The position numbers and the translations under genes are program-made. This document shows positions 40,292-49,179 of a DNA stretch of 64,000 nt, piece after piece. The stretch's first letter is position 1, and every line of letters starts with the position of its first letter. Source of the stretch: Crenobacter intestini (GTDB lineage Bacteria; Pseudomonadota; Gammaproteobacteria; Burkholderiales; Chromobacteriaceae); NCBI RefSeq assembly GCF_004919095.1, contig NZ_STGJ01000011.1:62001-126000 (forward strand), read 5' to 3'. The notes under the pieces were generated by a model. It saw nothing but the letters and a program-made list of their open reading frames with translations. It was not told the DNA's origin and did no database searches.

Positions 40292-40367
40292 TGGCTCCCC
40301 GAGCAGGGCTCGAACCTGCGACCTGCGGATTAACAGTCCGTCGCTCTACCAACTGAGCTATCAGGGA
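40292..40367 (-). tRNA. tRNA-Asn (anticodon GTT)
   Basis: A 76-base cloverleaf on the minus strand. Acceptor stem TCCCTGA/TCGGGGA (with G-U pairs) is followed by G and an encoded CCA. The D arm is TAGCTCAGTTGGTAGAGC, the anticodon loop CTGTTAA gives GTT, and the T loop is GGTTCGAGCC. Confidence 0.95.
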
Positions 40368-40539
40368 ATTGGTGGAGGCGAACTATACTGGCGCTGGCTT
40401 GCACTGTCAACCCCCTCGTGCCGGCTGCCGGGTGATTGAAATGCCGGCACCCGCCCGCATCTGTGTGGCATCTTGTTTTACTAGTGCGATGCAAAGTGCG
40501 GGCGGGTTTTCCGCCGCGCGCAGACAAAGGATGGCGACA

Positions 40540-41547
40540 ATGGCAAATCTGATCGAGGCCTGTCTTGAGGCTCTGGGCGCCCGCAAGGTCGACGGGAAAT
40601 GGTTGGGGACAAATGAGGGCGGCGATGCGGGGCAGTGTGCGCCGCTTGCACATTTTGCCCTGTACAAGATTGTCGGCGAGGACGCGGAGGCCTTTCTGCA
40701 AGGGCAGCTCTCCAATGATGTGCGGCAATTGGACGGCGCACGCGCGCAATATACGACGTACTCGAACGCCAAGGGCCGGATGCTGGCAAATATGCTGCTC
40801 TGGCGAGACGGCGACGGTTTTTACATGATGCTGGCTGCCGACCTGGCTGAGCAGGTGGTACGCCGCTTGCGCATGTTCGTAATGCGCTCGCGTGTCAATT
40901 TCCAGGCGCTCGATACGCTCCCCTTGCTGCTCGACGAGCCGGGGGCGGAACGCCTGTCGACGGCGCTCGGTTTGGTAATGCCTGCCGATCCGATGCAGCA
41001 AGCCGGCGTAGATGGCGTGGCCGTGATCCGCCTGCCACACGCCGGCGTACTGGTCGTCGCTACGGAGGGTGACGGCAGGCTTTTGTCCTCTGCGCTTGAA
41101 AATAGCAAGATAGGCGTGGCGGGGTGCAACTGGGCTGACGCACGGTTTGTTGCGTCGGGGTTTGCCTGGATCGTACAGGCGACCCAGGAAGCGTTTGTGC
41201 CGCAAATGGCCAATATGGAGTTGTTGGGTGCGGTCAATTTCCGCAAGGGCTGTTACCCGGGGCAGGAAATCGTCGCCCGCATGCAGTATCTGGGTAAAAC
41301 CAAGCGGCGACTGTTTCGGGTATATTCCGCCGCTGCGCTGGCGCCAGGCATGGCGTTGCAGTGCGTGGATTCTCCGGAAACGGAAATCGGTCAAGTTGCC
41401 TACGCGGCCGAATTACCCGATCAGGGGTGTGAAGCCCTGGTCGTGGTGATGGTTTCCGCTTGGGAGAAGGGAATCATTTGCGCAAGTGTTGATTCAGCTT
41501 TGACAAGGCTGCAATTGCCGTACGAAATTCCGGATTTGGAGAATTAA
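40540..41547 (+). CDS. ygfZ: YgfZ/CAF17 folate-binding protein (Fe-S cluster maintenance)
   Basis: A 335-residue cytosolic protein of the GcvT-related family. The diagnostic motif KGCYPGQEIVAR is intact near residue 245. AEAFLQGQLSNDVRQLDGAR and YTTYSNAKGRMLANMLLWRD match the N-terminal folate-binding domain. YgfZ supports maturation or repair of certain [4Fe-4S] enzymes, such as RimO and MiaB-type proteins. The ATG at 40540 has AAAGG nine bases upstream; another ATG three codons earlier abuts that site. Codon use is less GC-biased than in most of the window. Confidence 0.92.
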   Translation: MANLIEACLEALGARKVDGKWLGTNEGGDAGQCAPLAHFALYKIVGEDAEAFLQGQLSNDVRQLDGARAQYTTYSNAKGRMLANMLLWRDGDGFYMMLAADLAEQVVRRLRMFVMRSRVNFQALDTLPLLLDEPGAERLSTALGLVMPADPMQQAGVDGVAVIRLPHAGVLVVATEGDGRLLSSALENSKIGVAGCNWADARFVASGFAWIVQATQEAFVPQMANMELLGAVNFRKGCYPGQEIVARMQYLGKTKRRLFRVYSAAALAPGMALQCVDSPETEIGQVAYAAELPDQGCEALVVVMVSAWEKGIICASVDSALTRLQLPYEIPDLEN

Positions 41548-41561
41548 TTTGGCGGGGGTTC

Positions 41562-41590
41562 TTGACCTTTTTGAAGCTGCTCGCTAATTT
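41562..41590 (+). promoter_or_regulatory. sigma70-type promoter of the H-NS-family gene
   Basis: TTGACC (41562-41567) and TAATTT (41585-41590) with 17-base spacing, 35 bases before the ATG. The gap is AT-richer than its surroundings. Confidence 0.55.
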
Positions 41591-41625
41591 GTCGATATAT
41601 GAGTTGTTCACCAAAGGAAACCAAT

Positions 41626-41931
41626 ATGCAGCTCGATTCGCTGTCTTATGTCGAACTCGTCCAGCTGAAAACCGACGTCGAGGCAGAAATTGCCCGCCGC
41701 GAGCAGGAAGAAAAGGCGAAAGCCCGCAAGCAGATCCTTGAAATTGCTCGCAATTTCGGTCTGAGCGTTGAAGACGTGTTGTCCAAACCGGCAGCTACCC
41801 GCAAGCCGGTCGAGGCCAAATACCGCCATCCGGAAGACGCATCGCTGACCTGGACCGGTCGCGGCCGCAAGCCGGTATGGGTGGTCGAGCTACTGGCCGC
41901 AGGCAAGACGCTGGAGCAACTGGCGATCTGA
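41626..41931 (+). CDS. H-NS-family nucleoid-associated protein
   Basis: A 101-residue DNA-binding protein. The N-terminal half is a coiled coil for oligomerisation (ELVQLKTDVEAEIARREQEE). The C-terminal H-NS domain has the conserved YRHPEDASLTWTGRGRKPVW, which carries the AT-hook-like TWTGRGRKP loop that inserts into AT-rich minor grooves. Such proteins silence AT-rich and acquired DNA. AAAGGAAA precedes the ATG at 41626. It is a single gene with its own promoter and terminator. Many betaproteobacteria have several paralogues (BpH3/HvrA type). Confidence 0.93.
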   Translation: MQLDSLSYVELVQLKTDVEAEIARREQEEKAKARKQILEIARNFGLSVEDVLSKPAATRKPVEAKYRHPEDASLTWTGRGRKPVWVVELLAAGKTLEQLAI

Positions 41932-41949
41932 TCGGACCGGGTATTTGCC

Positions 41950-41986
41950 AAAAAGCCGCGGCTTCGGTCGCGGCTTTTGTTTTTTA
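41950..41986 (+). terminator. Rho-independent terminator after the H-NS-family gene
   Basis: AAAAGCCGCGGC-TTCG-GTCGCGGCTTTT (one imperfect pair beside the tetraloop), then a T-rich tail. Confidence 0.88.
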
Positions 41987-42090
41987 CGGGCAGGCTTGAC
42001 CCTGCTTAAGCTATCGGCAAGCGAAGTTGCTATCATTGACACGGGATTTGTCTATCATTGTCGGGGTATAAGGGTAATGGAGGTGGCATT

Positions 42091-43782
42091 TTGAGTAAGC
42101 TTGATTTCCTGTCGTTCGGCGCCGCAAAACGCAAGGCCGGTGATCCGTTCGGCGGAGCGCAGGCGGCCTCAGACTGGTACGAGGAGTGGGCGCCCCAGCA
42201 AGGCGGCTCGCTCGTCGAAGCCTTGTGCGCCCGCATCGCGCTGTTTAGCGCTGAAAGCGCGAATGCAAGGCTGGGGCTGGCCGAGCTCGAGTCGTTGCTG
42301 GCGCTCAACAGCCTGTCCTGGCCGCAGTTGCAGGCCGTGCGCGCACAATATTTGCTCAATAACCGGATGCCCCGGGTGCTCGAAGAGCAGTTGCGCGTAC
42401 AAATTCTCCGCTATGCCGAGGTGTTCAGTACCGCCTACCAGCGTTTCTTTTGTGCCGACGCGCTCGCAGACGCGTCGGTGCGTCCCCTGTTGCCGCTTGC
42501 GGTGGCGCGGGTGCTGGCGTTCCGCGCCGACCACGCCTTGTGGCTGTATTTCCGCCATTTCTCGCCCGACCCCGTGTTCTGGCTGAACGTCAACCAGTTG
42601 TACGCATGGGCCGAGCGGGCCGGGCTGGAAAGCCTGCCGCTGGTGCTGTACGACGACCGTGCCGGTACGACGATCCAGGACGAGTACATCGCGCTGCTGA
42701 TGACGGCGCTGCTTGACGCGGGCAACCTCTCTGCACGGCAGGTCTACGCCGCGCACCAGCTTGCCTTGAGGCTGGCCAACCGTACCCATCTGCTGAATGA
42801 TCCTGCCGAAGCAAGCTTTATGGTTGATCTGGCCCGCGGGGCGCCGCCTGCGCGGCCGCGTGCCGGCGGCGCGCAGGGGCAGCAGCGCTACTGGCGGACG
42901 GCCGATATCTGCGAGCCGATGAACGCGTGGCGCATCGTCTACGACAGCGGGCGCATGCCTGACGAATTGCGGCGGCTGAATATCGACGGACTGGACGGCG
43001 GCTTGCTGCACAGGCTGGTGCACGAGTGGGCTGATCGGCCGACCCCCTACCAGCGGGCGGACCGCCAGTCGGTCAATGGCCGTTCTTTCGAGGTTGCGCA
43101 TCGCCTGGCGGTGTTGCACAAGCTGATCCGCCAGCCCGACGAGGTACGTGCCAAGCAGGACGATGCATCGTTCGACGACGCGGGTGCGCTGCGCATTTAC
43201 GGCTTTGTCACCAGCCGCAGCCGGTTGCGCCAGGCGCCTGCCTCGCCGGCTGCGGAGGCGACGGCCACGCTGGCCGATAGCTTGCCGACCTGGCATGTCG
43301 AAGACCAGAGCACGACCGGTCTTGGCCTGTCGCTGGCCTCGACCGGCAGCGAGTGGGTCAACCTGGGTTCGCTGATCGGCTACCGGGAGGCGGACACGTG
43401 GGGGTTGGGGATCGTGCGCCGCATCAAGCGTCCGGCCCCGGAGAAGCTGTTTGTCGGGCTGGAAATCGTCAGCGAGCGTCCGGTCGCGGCTTCCTTGCGC
43501 GCCGAGGATGGCCGGCCGGTGGTCGCCGAGACCCAGATGCCGGCCGAAAGGGTGTGGCAAGGCGGCGAGATCGCGCTGTTCGTCGGTTGCGTGCGCGAGG
43601 GGCGCAAAGTCAACGCCCTGATCCTCGCCAGCGCCTCGTACGCGCTGGGCAAGCAGCAGTACATGTCGGCGCGCGGCAAGCATTTCCTGATCGCGCTGGG
43701 GCGGGTGCTGGAGAAGGGCGCCGACTGGTGCCTGTGCGAGATCGAGCTGATCCGACCGGTCGAAGCGCTGCCCAAGCCCTGA
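42091..43782 (+). CDS. Unknown protein with PilZ-like C-terminal region (TTG start)
   Basis: A 563-residue soluble protein I cannot name. The first ~390 residues are helical and rich in aromatic and leucine residues (RFFCADALADASVRPLLPLA, WLYFRHFSPDPVFWLNVNQL). The last ~150 residues look beta-rich and PilZ-like (DQSTTGLGLSLASTGSEWVN, LGSLIGYREADTWGLGIVRR). No classical RxxxR/DxSxxG c-di-GMP signature is clear, although the D-QSTTGLG stretch is reminiscent of it. The TTG at 42091 is chosen because GGAGG lies seven bases upstream. It is a single gene convergent with the carboxypeptidase gene. Similar proteins, as I recall, are annotated as hypothetical in related genera. Confidence 0.6.
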   Translation: MSKLDFLSFGAAKRKAGDPFGGAQAASDWYEEWAPQQGGSLVEALCARIALFSAESANARLGLAELESLLALNSLSWPQLQAVRAQYLLNNRMPRVLEEQLRVQILRYAEVFSTAYQRFFCADALADASVRPLLPLAVARVLAFRADHALWLYFRHFSPDPVFWLNVNQLYAWAERAGLESLPLVLYDDRAGTTIQDEYIALLMTALLDAGNLSARQVYAAHQLALRLANRTHLLNDPAEASFMVDLARGAPPARPRAGGAQGQQRYWRTADICEPMNAWRIVYDSGRMPDELRRLNIDGLDGGLLHRLVHEWADRPTPYQRADRQSVNGRSFEVAHRLAVLHKLIRQPDEVRAKQDDASFDDAGALRIYGFVTSRSRLRQAPASPAAEATATLADSLPTWHVEDQSTTGLGLSLASTGSEWVNLGSLIGYREADTWGLGIVRRIKRPAPEKLFVGLEIVSERPVAASLRAEDGRPVVAETQMPAERVWQGGEIALFVGCVREGRKVNALILASASYALGKQQYMSARGKHFLIALGRVLEKGADWCLCEIELIRPVEALPKP

Positions 43783-43799
43783 TCCGCTAGCCGTCCAGT

Positions 43800-43828
43800 A
43801 AAAAAGCCACGCGAAAGCGTGGCTTTTT
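43800..43828. terminator. Bidirectional terminator between convergent genes
   Basis: Perfect 12-bp arms AAAAAGCCACGC/GCGTGGCTTTTT with a GAAA tetraloop, between the PilZ-like gene and the M14 carboxypeptidase gene. A and T tracts on both sides suit both directions. Confidence 0.92.
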
Positions 43829-43842
43829 GGTGTGCCGAATGC

Positions 43843-44970
43843 TTAGCGCAGGTAGCGCAGCACGGCGAGCATTGGCGTGAGCAGCGCCTCGCCCAGACGC
43901 AGGCTGCGCTGTGCGCTCCAGCCGTAGTCGTCGTCCGGCAGGTTCGCGTTGTCCTTGAACGGCATCTCCAGCGTGAAGGCGAGGCAGTTGAATTCCTGGC
44001 CGACCCACGCGGTTGCCCACGACAGGTCGGCGCTGCCTTGCTCGCGCTTCGGGTAGCCCACTTCGTCCTGGAACTCCGGGCACGCCAGCTGGAACTGGTC
44101 CTTGAAGAGGTCCTCGAGCATCTCGATGTGTTCGCTGTACGCGGGCACGCCTTCGGTGCCGGCGACGAACACGTAAGGCAGGGCCTCGTCGCCGTGCAGG
44201 TCGATGAAGAGGTCGACACCGGTTTCCCGCATCTTTTCGCGCACCGCGAGCACTTCAGGGCTGCGCTCGGCGGACGGCGCGTTCCACTCGCGGTTGAGGT
44301 TGGCACCGACCGCGTTGGTGCGCAGGTTGCCGTGCACCGAGCCGTCCGGGTTCATGTTGGGGACGATGTAGAAGGTCGCAGCGTCGAGCAGCAGGCGGCT
44401 GCTCGCGTCCTGCGGGTCGAGCAGGCGGTTGAGCAGGCCCTCGACCGCCCATTCGGCCATGGTCTCGCCTGGGTGCTGGCGGGCGATCACCCAGATCTTC
44501 AGGTCGGACTCGACCTCGTGGCCGATGGTCAGCAGGTCGATGTCGCGCCCTTCCGCGGTCGAACCCAGGCTGCCGACCTGGCACAGGCCAGAGCCCTGCG
44601 CCTGGCCGACCAGGTTCAGGTGCTGCTCGTAGGAATAGGGCTCGAAGTACGCGTAGTAGACGCTGCCCGACAGCGGGACATGCTCGATGATCAGCTCGCC
44701 GTTCTCGAAACGGGTCGGCACGCGGAACCAGTTGCTGCGGTCATAGGAGGCGACGGCCTGATAGTCCTGCCAGCCTTCCGGGTAGGTGCATGCGGCCGCG
44801 TTGAGAAAACGCAGCGTGCACGGCTGGTACGCCGCGCCTTGCAATCGGAAGTAGAACCACTGGGCGAAGGAGGCCGCGTTGTCCTGGCGGATTTTCAGCT
44901 GGATGTCTGAAAAATCGTCGCACTTCACGACTTCGACGCTGCCGGCGTCGAACTGGCTGCTGATGTTCAT
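43843..44970 (-). CDS. M14-family zinc carboxypeptidase (cytosolic carboxypeptidase-like)
   Basis: A 375-residue protein without a signal peptide. An N-terminal beta domain (about 1-125) precedes the M14 peptidase fold, as in the AGTPBP1/CCP-like subfamily. Zinc ligands are H and E in ARQHPGETMAEW and H in IDLHGDEALP. NPDGSVHGNLR and NREW give the substrate-binding N/R residues, and the catalytic E is in FTLEMPFKD. Eukaryotic relatives trim glutamates from tubulin; bacterial substrates are unknown. The ATG at 44970 starts the conserved region. It shares a terminator with its convergent neighbour. Confidence 0.88.
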   Translation of the reverse strand: MNISSQFDAGSVEVVKCDDFSDIQLKIRQDNAASFAQWFYFRLQGAAYQPCTLRFLNAAACTYPEGWQDYQAVASYDRSNWFRVPTRFENGELIIEHVPLSGSVYYAYFEPYSYEQHLNLVGQAQGSGLCQVGSLGSTAEGRDIDLLTIGHEVESDLKIWVIARQHPGETMAEWAVEGLLNRLLDPQDASSRLLLDAATFYIVPNMNPDGSVHGNLRTNAVGANLNREWNAPSAERSPEVLAVREKMRETGVDLFIDLHGDEALPYVFVAGTEGVPAYSEHIEMLEDLFKDQFQLACPEFQDEVGYPKREQGSADLSWATAWVGQEFNCLAFTLEMPFKDNANLPDDDYGWSAQRSLRLGEALLTPMLAVLRYLR

Positions 44971-45048
44971 CCGGATAAAACCTCGGGCGAAAAGACGGGT
45001 ATAAACGCCAATTGTACTGCCTGCGCGCGTCCGGGGGCACCCCGCAAG

Positions 45049-45075
45049 CAAAACACCCTGCCGTCGGCAGGGTGT
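45049..45075 (-). terminator. Terminator of the phasin gene
   Basis: Perfect 10-bp stem ACACCCTGCC/GGCAGGGTGT with a 3-base loop; on the minus strand it runs into TTTTGCTTG. It lies 20 bases after the phasin stop. Confidence 0.8.
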
Positions 45076-45095
45076 GCGGGAGGACTGGGGGGCGA

Positions 45096-45644
45096 TCAGG
45101 CCGAGCGCTTGCCGCCGGCCTTGACCGCTTCGGCCGTCACTTCGGCCGCGTTCTTGACGCTGCTGTCGGCGAACTGCACCACTTGCTGCGCGCTCTTGGC
45201 GACGCTGTTGAGCGTCGCGGCGGTCGCGGCGATCGAGGTCTTCACCGCGTTGACGGCGACGTCGCTGCCGGCCGGCGCGTCCTTGGCCAGCGTCTCGATC
45301 TGGCTGATCAGGCGCTTGTTGAATTCGCCCATGCTCTCTTCGGCCAGCTGGGTCAGCGCGCCCTGCGTCTGCGAGACCAGTTCGTAGTAGCCGCGCGCGT
45401 TCGCCACGCCCTTCTCGACGGCGTCGCCGGCGAGTTCCTTGAAGCGCTGCGACGCGCCTTGCGCGTCGGTGCAGCCCGACAGTTCACGCGCGAAGCGTGC
45501 GTTGTCCTCGAGCGACTGCTTGGACAGTTCGAGGTTGAATTTCACCAGGCGCTCGGTGCTGTCGAGCGTGATCTGGGCGATGCGCAGGGCGGCTTCGTAG
45601 TTGCCCAGGGAGAATTTGCTGATCTGTTCGGTCGTCGCGTTCAT
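45096..45644 (-). CDS. phaP: Phasin (polyhydroxyalkanoate granule-associated protein)
   Basis: A 182-residue amphipathic helical protein. It begins MNATTEQISKFSLGNYEAAL and continues with LERLVKFNLELSKQSLED-like text, the pattern of Phasin_2 family members. A long coiled region and a basic C terminus (AVKAGGKRSA) follow. Phasins coat PHA granules and control their size and number. The ATG at 45644 has AAGGA upstream. It is divergent from phaR, whose product normally represses phasin genes. Confidence 0.9.
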   Translation of the reverse strand: MNATTEQISKFSLGNYEAALRIAQITLDSTERLVKFNLELSKQSLEDNARFARELSGCTDAQGASQRFKELAGDAVEKGVANARGYYELVSQTQGALTQLAEESMGEFNKRLISQIETLAKDAPAGSDVAVNAVKTSIAATAATLNSVAKSAQQVVQFADSSVKNAAEVTAEAVKAGGKRSA

Positions 45645-45750
45645 GATCGTCCTTTGCCGTTCGGGGTTGGATTTGGTCACGGAAGTCGCCGCCCGTTGAT
45701 CCGGGCTGTCTTTGTCTACAAGGCAAGCTGTTGCGGGATGGGATGGTGCT

Positions 45751-45880
45751 GTGCACAATCGAGTTTCAATCTATCACGCAGTGCAGCATGCGGCTAGAAG
45801 TCTTGCTCTAGAATGTTGTTTTTATGCTAAGGTAATCGTGCGCGTACATTATTGGGCCAAGGGCACTGCACTGCGCAATC
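45751..45880. promoter_or_regulatory. phasin-phaR divergent control region with TGC-rich elements
   Basis: The 251-base gap between the divergent genes contains GTGCTGTGCAC (45747-45755 region), GCAGTGCAGCATGC (45778-45791) and GCACTGCACTGCGCA (45863-45877). PhaR of other bacteria binds TGC-rich CTGC...GCAG sites in front of phasin genes and its own gene, so these are candidate operators. The core promoters are not clear. Confidence 0.5.
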
Positions 45881-45895
45881 AAGGGGGAGAGACCA

Positions 45896-46462
45896 ATGGA
45901 CACCGAAAAACGGGTCATCAAGAAGTATCCGAACCGCCGTCTGTATGACACGGCGACCAGTTCCTACATCACGCTCGAGGACGTCAAGAAGCTGGTGCTC
46001 GAGAATGTCGAACTGCAGGTGGTCGATGCCAAGACGCAGGAAGACATCACGCGCAGCGTGTTGTTGCAGATCATCCTCGAAGAGGAGGGCAACGGCTCGC
46101 CGATGTTCAGCTACGAGGTGCTGACCCAGTTCATCCGTTTCTACGGGCAGGCGATGCAGGGCATGATGGGGCCCTTCCTCGAGAAGAACCTGGAGATCTT
46201 CGGCCAGTTGCAGAAGAAGATGCAGGAGCAGAGCCGCGCGCTGTACGGCGACAACCCGAACCTGGGCTCCAACCTGTGGGGCGAGTACATGAAGTTCCAG
46301 GGGCCGGCCATGCAGAACATGATGTCCAACTACATGGAACAGAGCACCGGCATGTTCCTCGACATGCAAAACCGCATGCAGGAACAGACCAAGCAGCTGT
46401 TCGCCGGCTTCTCCTTCCCGACCCCGCCTGCAGGCGGCAAGGACAGCGACGAAAAGCGCTAG
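45896..46462 (+). CDS. phaR: PHA synthesis repressor PhaR
   Basis: A 188-residue DNA-binding protein. The N-terminal PHB_acc_N domain is nearly invariant in the family: VIKKYPNRRLYDTATSSYI followed by TLEDVKKLVLENVELQVVDA. The PHB_acc domain continues with FSYEVLTQFIRFYGQAMQGM. The C-terminal half is Met/Gln-rich and helical, which suits binding to nascent PHA granules. Free PhaR represses phasin and its own synthesis; granules titrate it. Divergent from the phasin gene. Confidence 0.95.
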   Translation: MDTEKRVIKKYPNRRLYDTATSSYITLEDVKKLVLENVELQVVDAKTQEDITRSVLLQIILEEEGNGSPMFSYEVLTQFIRFYGQAMQGMMGPFLEKNLEIFGQLQKKMQEQSRALYGDNPNLGSNLWGEYMKFQGPAMQNMMSNYMEQSTGMFLDMQNRMQEQTKQLFAGFSFPTPPAGGKDSDEKR

Positions 46463-46570
46463 CGGCAAGCTTACCTGCGCCAAGGTTTTCGTTTATCATT
46501 CAGCGCCTTGTTTCCATAAGCGGTCGGGTTTTTCCCGGCCGCTTGCGTTTGAATGTTTGCGGACCCGCCC

Positions 46571-47896
46571 ATGTCTCAATCCTCCCCAAAAGTCGGCCTC
46601 GTCAGCCTCGGTTGCCCGAAGGCGCTGGTCGACTCCGAACTGATCGTCACCCGCCTGCGCTCGGAAGGGTACGACATCTCCCCGAGCTATCAGGGCGCCG
46701 ATCTGGTCGTCGTCAATACCTGCGGCTTCATCGACTCGGCTGTCGCCGAGTCGCTCGACGCCATCGGCGAAGCGCTGAACGAGAACGGCAAGGTGATCGT
46801 GACCGGCTGCCTGGGCGCGAAGGGGGACGTCGTGCGCGAGGTGCACCCGTCGGTGCTGGCGGTGACCGGCCCGCACGCGGCCGACGAAGTGCTCGAGCAT
46901 GTGCACGCGCACCTGCCCAAGCCGCACGACCCCTTCGTCGACCTGGTGCCGGCCGCCGGCGTCAAGCTCACGCCGCGCCACTACGCTTACCTGAAAATTT
47001 CCGAGGGCTGCAACCACCGCTGCACCTTCTGCATCATCCCGTCGCTGCGTGGTGACCTGGAAAGCCGCCCGGTGGCCGACGTGCTGCGCGAGGCCAGTAA
47101 CCTCGCGCGCGCAGGCGTCAAGGAGCTCTTGGTCGTCTCGCAGGACACCTCGGCCTACGGCGTCGACGTCAAGTACCGCACCGGCTTTCACGACGGCCGC
47201 CCGGTGCGCACGCGCATGACCGAACTGGTCGAGGAACTCGGCCGGCACGGCATCTGGGTGCGCCTGCACTACGTCTACCCGTACCCGCATGTCGACGAGG
47301 TGATCCCGCTGATGAAGGCGGGCAAGGTGCTGCCCTACCTCGACATCCCGTTCCAGCACGCCAGCCAGAAGGTGCTCAAGCTGATGAAGCGCCCGGCCAA
47401 CGTCGACAACGTGCTCGCGCGCATCAAGCGCTGGCGCGAGGAATGCCCCGAGCTGGTGATCCGCTCGACCTTCATCGTCGGCTTCCCCGGCGAGACGGAG
47501 CAGGACTTCGAAGAGCTGCTCGCCTTCCTGCAAGAGGCCGAGCTTGACCGCGTCGGCTGCTTCACCTACTCGCCGGTCGAGGGCGCGGTGGCGAACGAGT
47601 TGCCGGGTGCGCTACCCGAAGAGGTGAAGGAGGCACGCCTGGCGCGCCTGATGCAGGTGCAGGCCGAAATCAGCGAGCGCCGCCTGGCGCGCCGCGTCGG
47701 CGAGGTGATGCAGGTGCTGGTCGACGAGATCGACGACGAAGGTACGGCGATCTGCCGCAGCTACGCCGACGCGCCGGAAATCGACGGGCTGGTGTTCGTC
47801 GAGGACAGCGCGGGCATGACGGTCGGCGAATTCGCGACGGTGCGCATCGTCGAGGCCAACGAGCACGACCTGTGGGGCGAGCGCGTCGCGCCCTGA
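46571..47896 (+). CDS. rimO: Ribosomal protein uS12 methylthiotransferase RimO
   Basis: A 441-residue radical-SAM enzyme that methylthiolates an aspartate of ribosomal protein S12. The N-terminal UPF0004 domain has [17 protein letters not shown] with cluster-binding cysteines, including those in VVNTCGF and TGCLGA. The radical SAM triad is CNHRCTFC. The C-terminal TRAM domain has [19 protein letters not shown]. The ATG at 46571 is preferred over one six codons upstream because family homology starts there. YgfZ, also in this window, supports this class of enzyme. A terminator follows. Confidence 0.95.
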   Translation: MSQSSPKVGLVSLGCPKALVDSELIVTRLRSEGYDISPSYQGADLVVVNTCGFIDSAVAESLDAIGEALNENGKVIVTGCLGAKGDVVREVHPSVLAVTGPHAADEVLEHVHAHLPKPHDPFVDLVPAAGVKLTPRHYAYLKISEGCNHRCTFCIIPSLRGDLESRPVADVLREASNLARAGVKELLVVSQDTSAYGVDVKYRTGFHDGRPVRTRMTELVEELGRHGIWVRLHYVYPYPHVDEVIPLMKAGKVLPYLDIPFQHASQKVLKLMKRPANVDNVLARIKRWREECPELVIRSTFIVGFPGETEQDFEELLAFLQEAELDRVGCFTYSPVEGAVANELPGALPEEVKEARLARLMQVQAEISERRLARRVGEVMQVLVDEIDDEGTAICRSYADAPEIDGLVFVEDSAGMTVGEFATVRIVEANEHDLWGERVAP

Positions 47897-47912
47897 GCGG
47901 TACGCCTGACCG

Positions 47913-47944
47913 AAAAGGGGCTGCCCATGCGGGCGGCCCCTTTT
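47913..47944 (+). terminator. Rho-independent terminator after rimO
   Basis: AAAAGGGGCTGCCC/GGGCGGCCCCTTTT with loop ATGC and a single T-G pair. It also lies beyond the stop of the minus-strand DUF917 pseudogene and may serve both. Confidence 0.88.
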
Positions 47945-47956
47945 GCATGGCGCGTC

Positions 47957-49089
47957 CTAACCGGCCTTGAGCTGCGGCGCCTGGCCGAAATAGCCAAGCT
48001 GGGCCAGCACCTTGGCAAAGCCTGCGGCCAGCGTCGGGGTGCGCAGGATGGGCGCTGCCGGTAGCCCCAGCAGGCTGATGCGCCGGCCCAGATGGCTCGA
48101 GCGTGCCTGCGTGCCGGCCGGACGGATCTCGCTGTTGGAGAGCGGGTGTCCGTCCGCGGTCAGCCAGGCGAGCGCATCGGGCGCCGCCGCCAGCGGGGCG
48201 GCGCTGCCCTCCGTGTAGGCGATCAGGTTTTCGTTGACGGCCAGCACGTGCACGAGGGTGCCATCGTCCGTGCGGAGGGTGACCTGCAGCCGGTCGAAGC
48301 CGCCTTGCTCGTCGACGGTGACCGCGCTGATTTCGCCTTGCGCGAGCAGGACGAGCTGCCCGTCCAGTGCCTGGCTCGCCGCAGCCACCGCGTCGCCGCC
48401 CTCCTGCTGCACGCGCTTGAGCGCCGCGCCGACCCGCAAAGCGCGGCGCACGCCGCCCATGACCGAGGCCCTGGCCAACTGCCCGGGCGTCAGTGCCCAG
48501 GTAGAGAAGGCGCCCACGCTGCCGAACAGGCTGTTGCCGTCGTCGTCGGTCGCGGTCAGGTTGGCGCGTACCAGGCTGTCGGTCTGGCCCGCACTCGGCG
48601 CCGTCAGGGTGATGCAGAGCCCGCTGTCACCCGTTGCCGGCTGGTTGGCCAGCAGGAAGGGGGAGGGGGGCGCGGCCAGGTTGAAGGCGGCGAGGTTCAG
48701 CGTGGGCAGCGCGCGACCAGCGGCAGCCCCGTCTGCGCGGCGACAACGGCGGGGATCAGGCTGTTCATCGCGCCGATCTCGGCCGGCAATACCGCGCCGG
48801 GTGCTTGTGCCAGCAGGCTAGCGTAGCGCGTGAAGGCCAGCAGCGGGGCGGCGGTGAAGTCCCCGCCGTGGCTGGCAGCGTTGGGGGCGCCGATGCCGGC
48901 GACGCAGGCGGCCAGGGTGTCGGCCGGCAGGTCGTCCGCTTCGGCCAGGGTCACCGGCCGGCCCAGTTCGCGCAGGTAGTCAAGCAGGGGCGCCGCGCCC
49001 GATAGCGGCCCGCCGCCGCCGCCGCCAAGCAGGCAGGCGCCGAGGGCGAGCTGTTCGAATTCGGCGGGACCCAGGGTTTTGGTCGTCAC
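47957..49089 (-). pseudogene. DUF917-family protein gene broken by a frameshift
   Basis: Two consecutive minus-strand frames together match one DUF917 protein of about 370 residues. The 5' part (49089 to ~48713) begins MTTKTLGPAEFEQLALGACL and runs through GGGGGGPLSGAAPLLDYL to EIGAMNSLIPAVVAAQTGLPLV, then stops at 48697. The 3' part continues in another frame from LPTLNLAAFNLAAPPSPFLL to QLGYFGQAPQLKAG. Family members usually read LPLVDADGMGRA(F/L)PEL at the joint. Here D-ADGMGR is missing, which fits a 19-base deletion near 48712. DUF917 proteins are poorly characterised and often sit beside hydantoinase genes. It is divergent from the GGDEF gene. Confidence 0.75.
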
Positions 49090-49117
49090 GATCGTCTACT
49101 CCAGTTTTTATGGCGAG

Positions 49118-49156
49118 AATTCATTCTATTTGCATTAAATGATGGCAAAATGAATT
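49118..49156. promoter_or_regulatory. Inverted repeat in the DUF917/GGDEF divergent region
   Basis: AATTCATT (49118-49125) and AATGAATT (49149-49156) form an 8-bp inverted repeat with a 23-base spacer. The 90-base gap is AT-rich in an otherwise GC-rich window. It is a candidate operator or promoter region for either gene. Confidence 0.4.
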
Positions 49157-49179
49157 TTTGACCACCCGCCCGCCTGACC

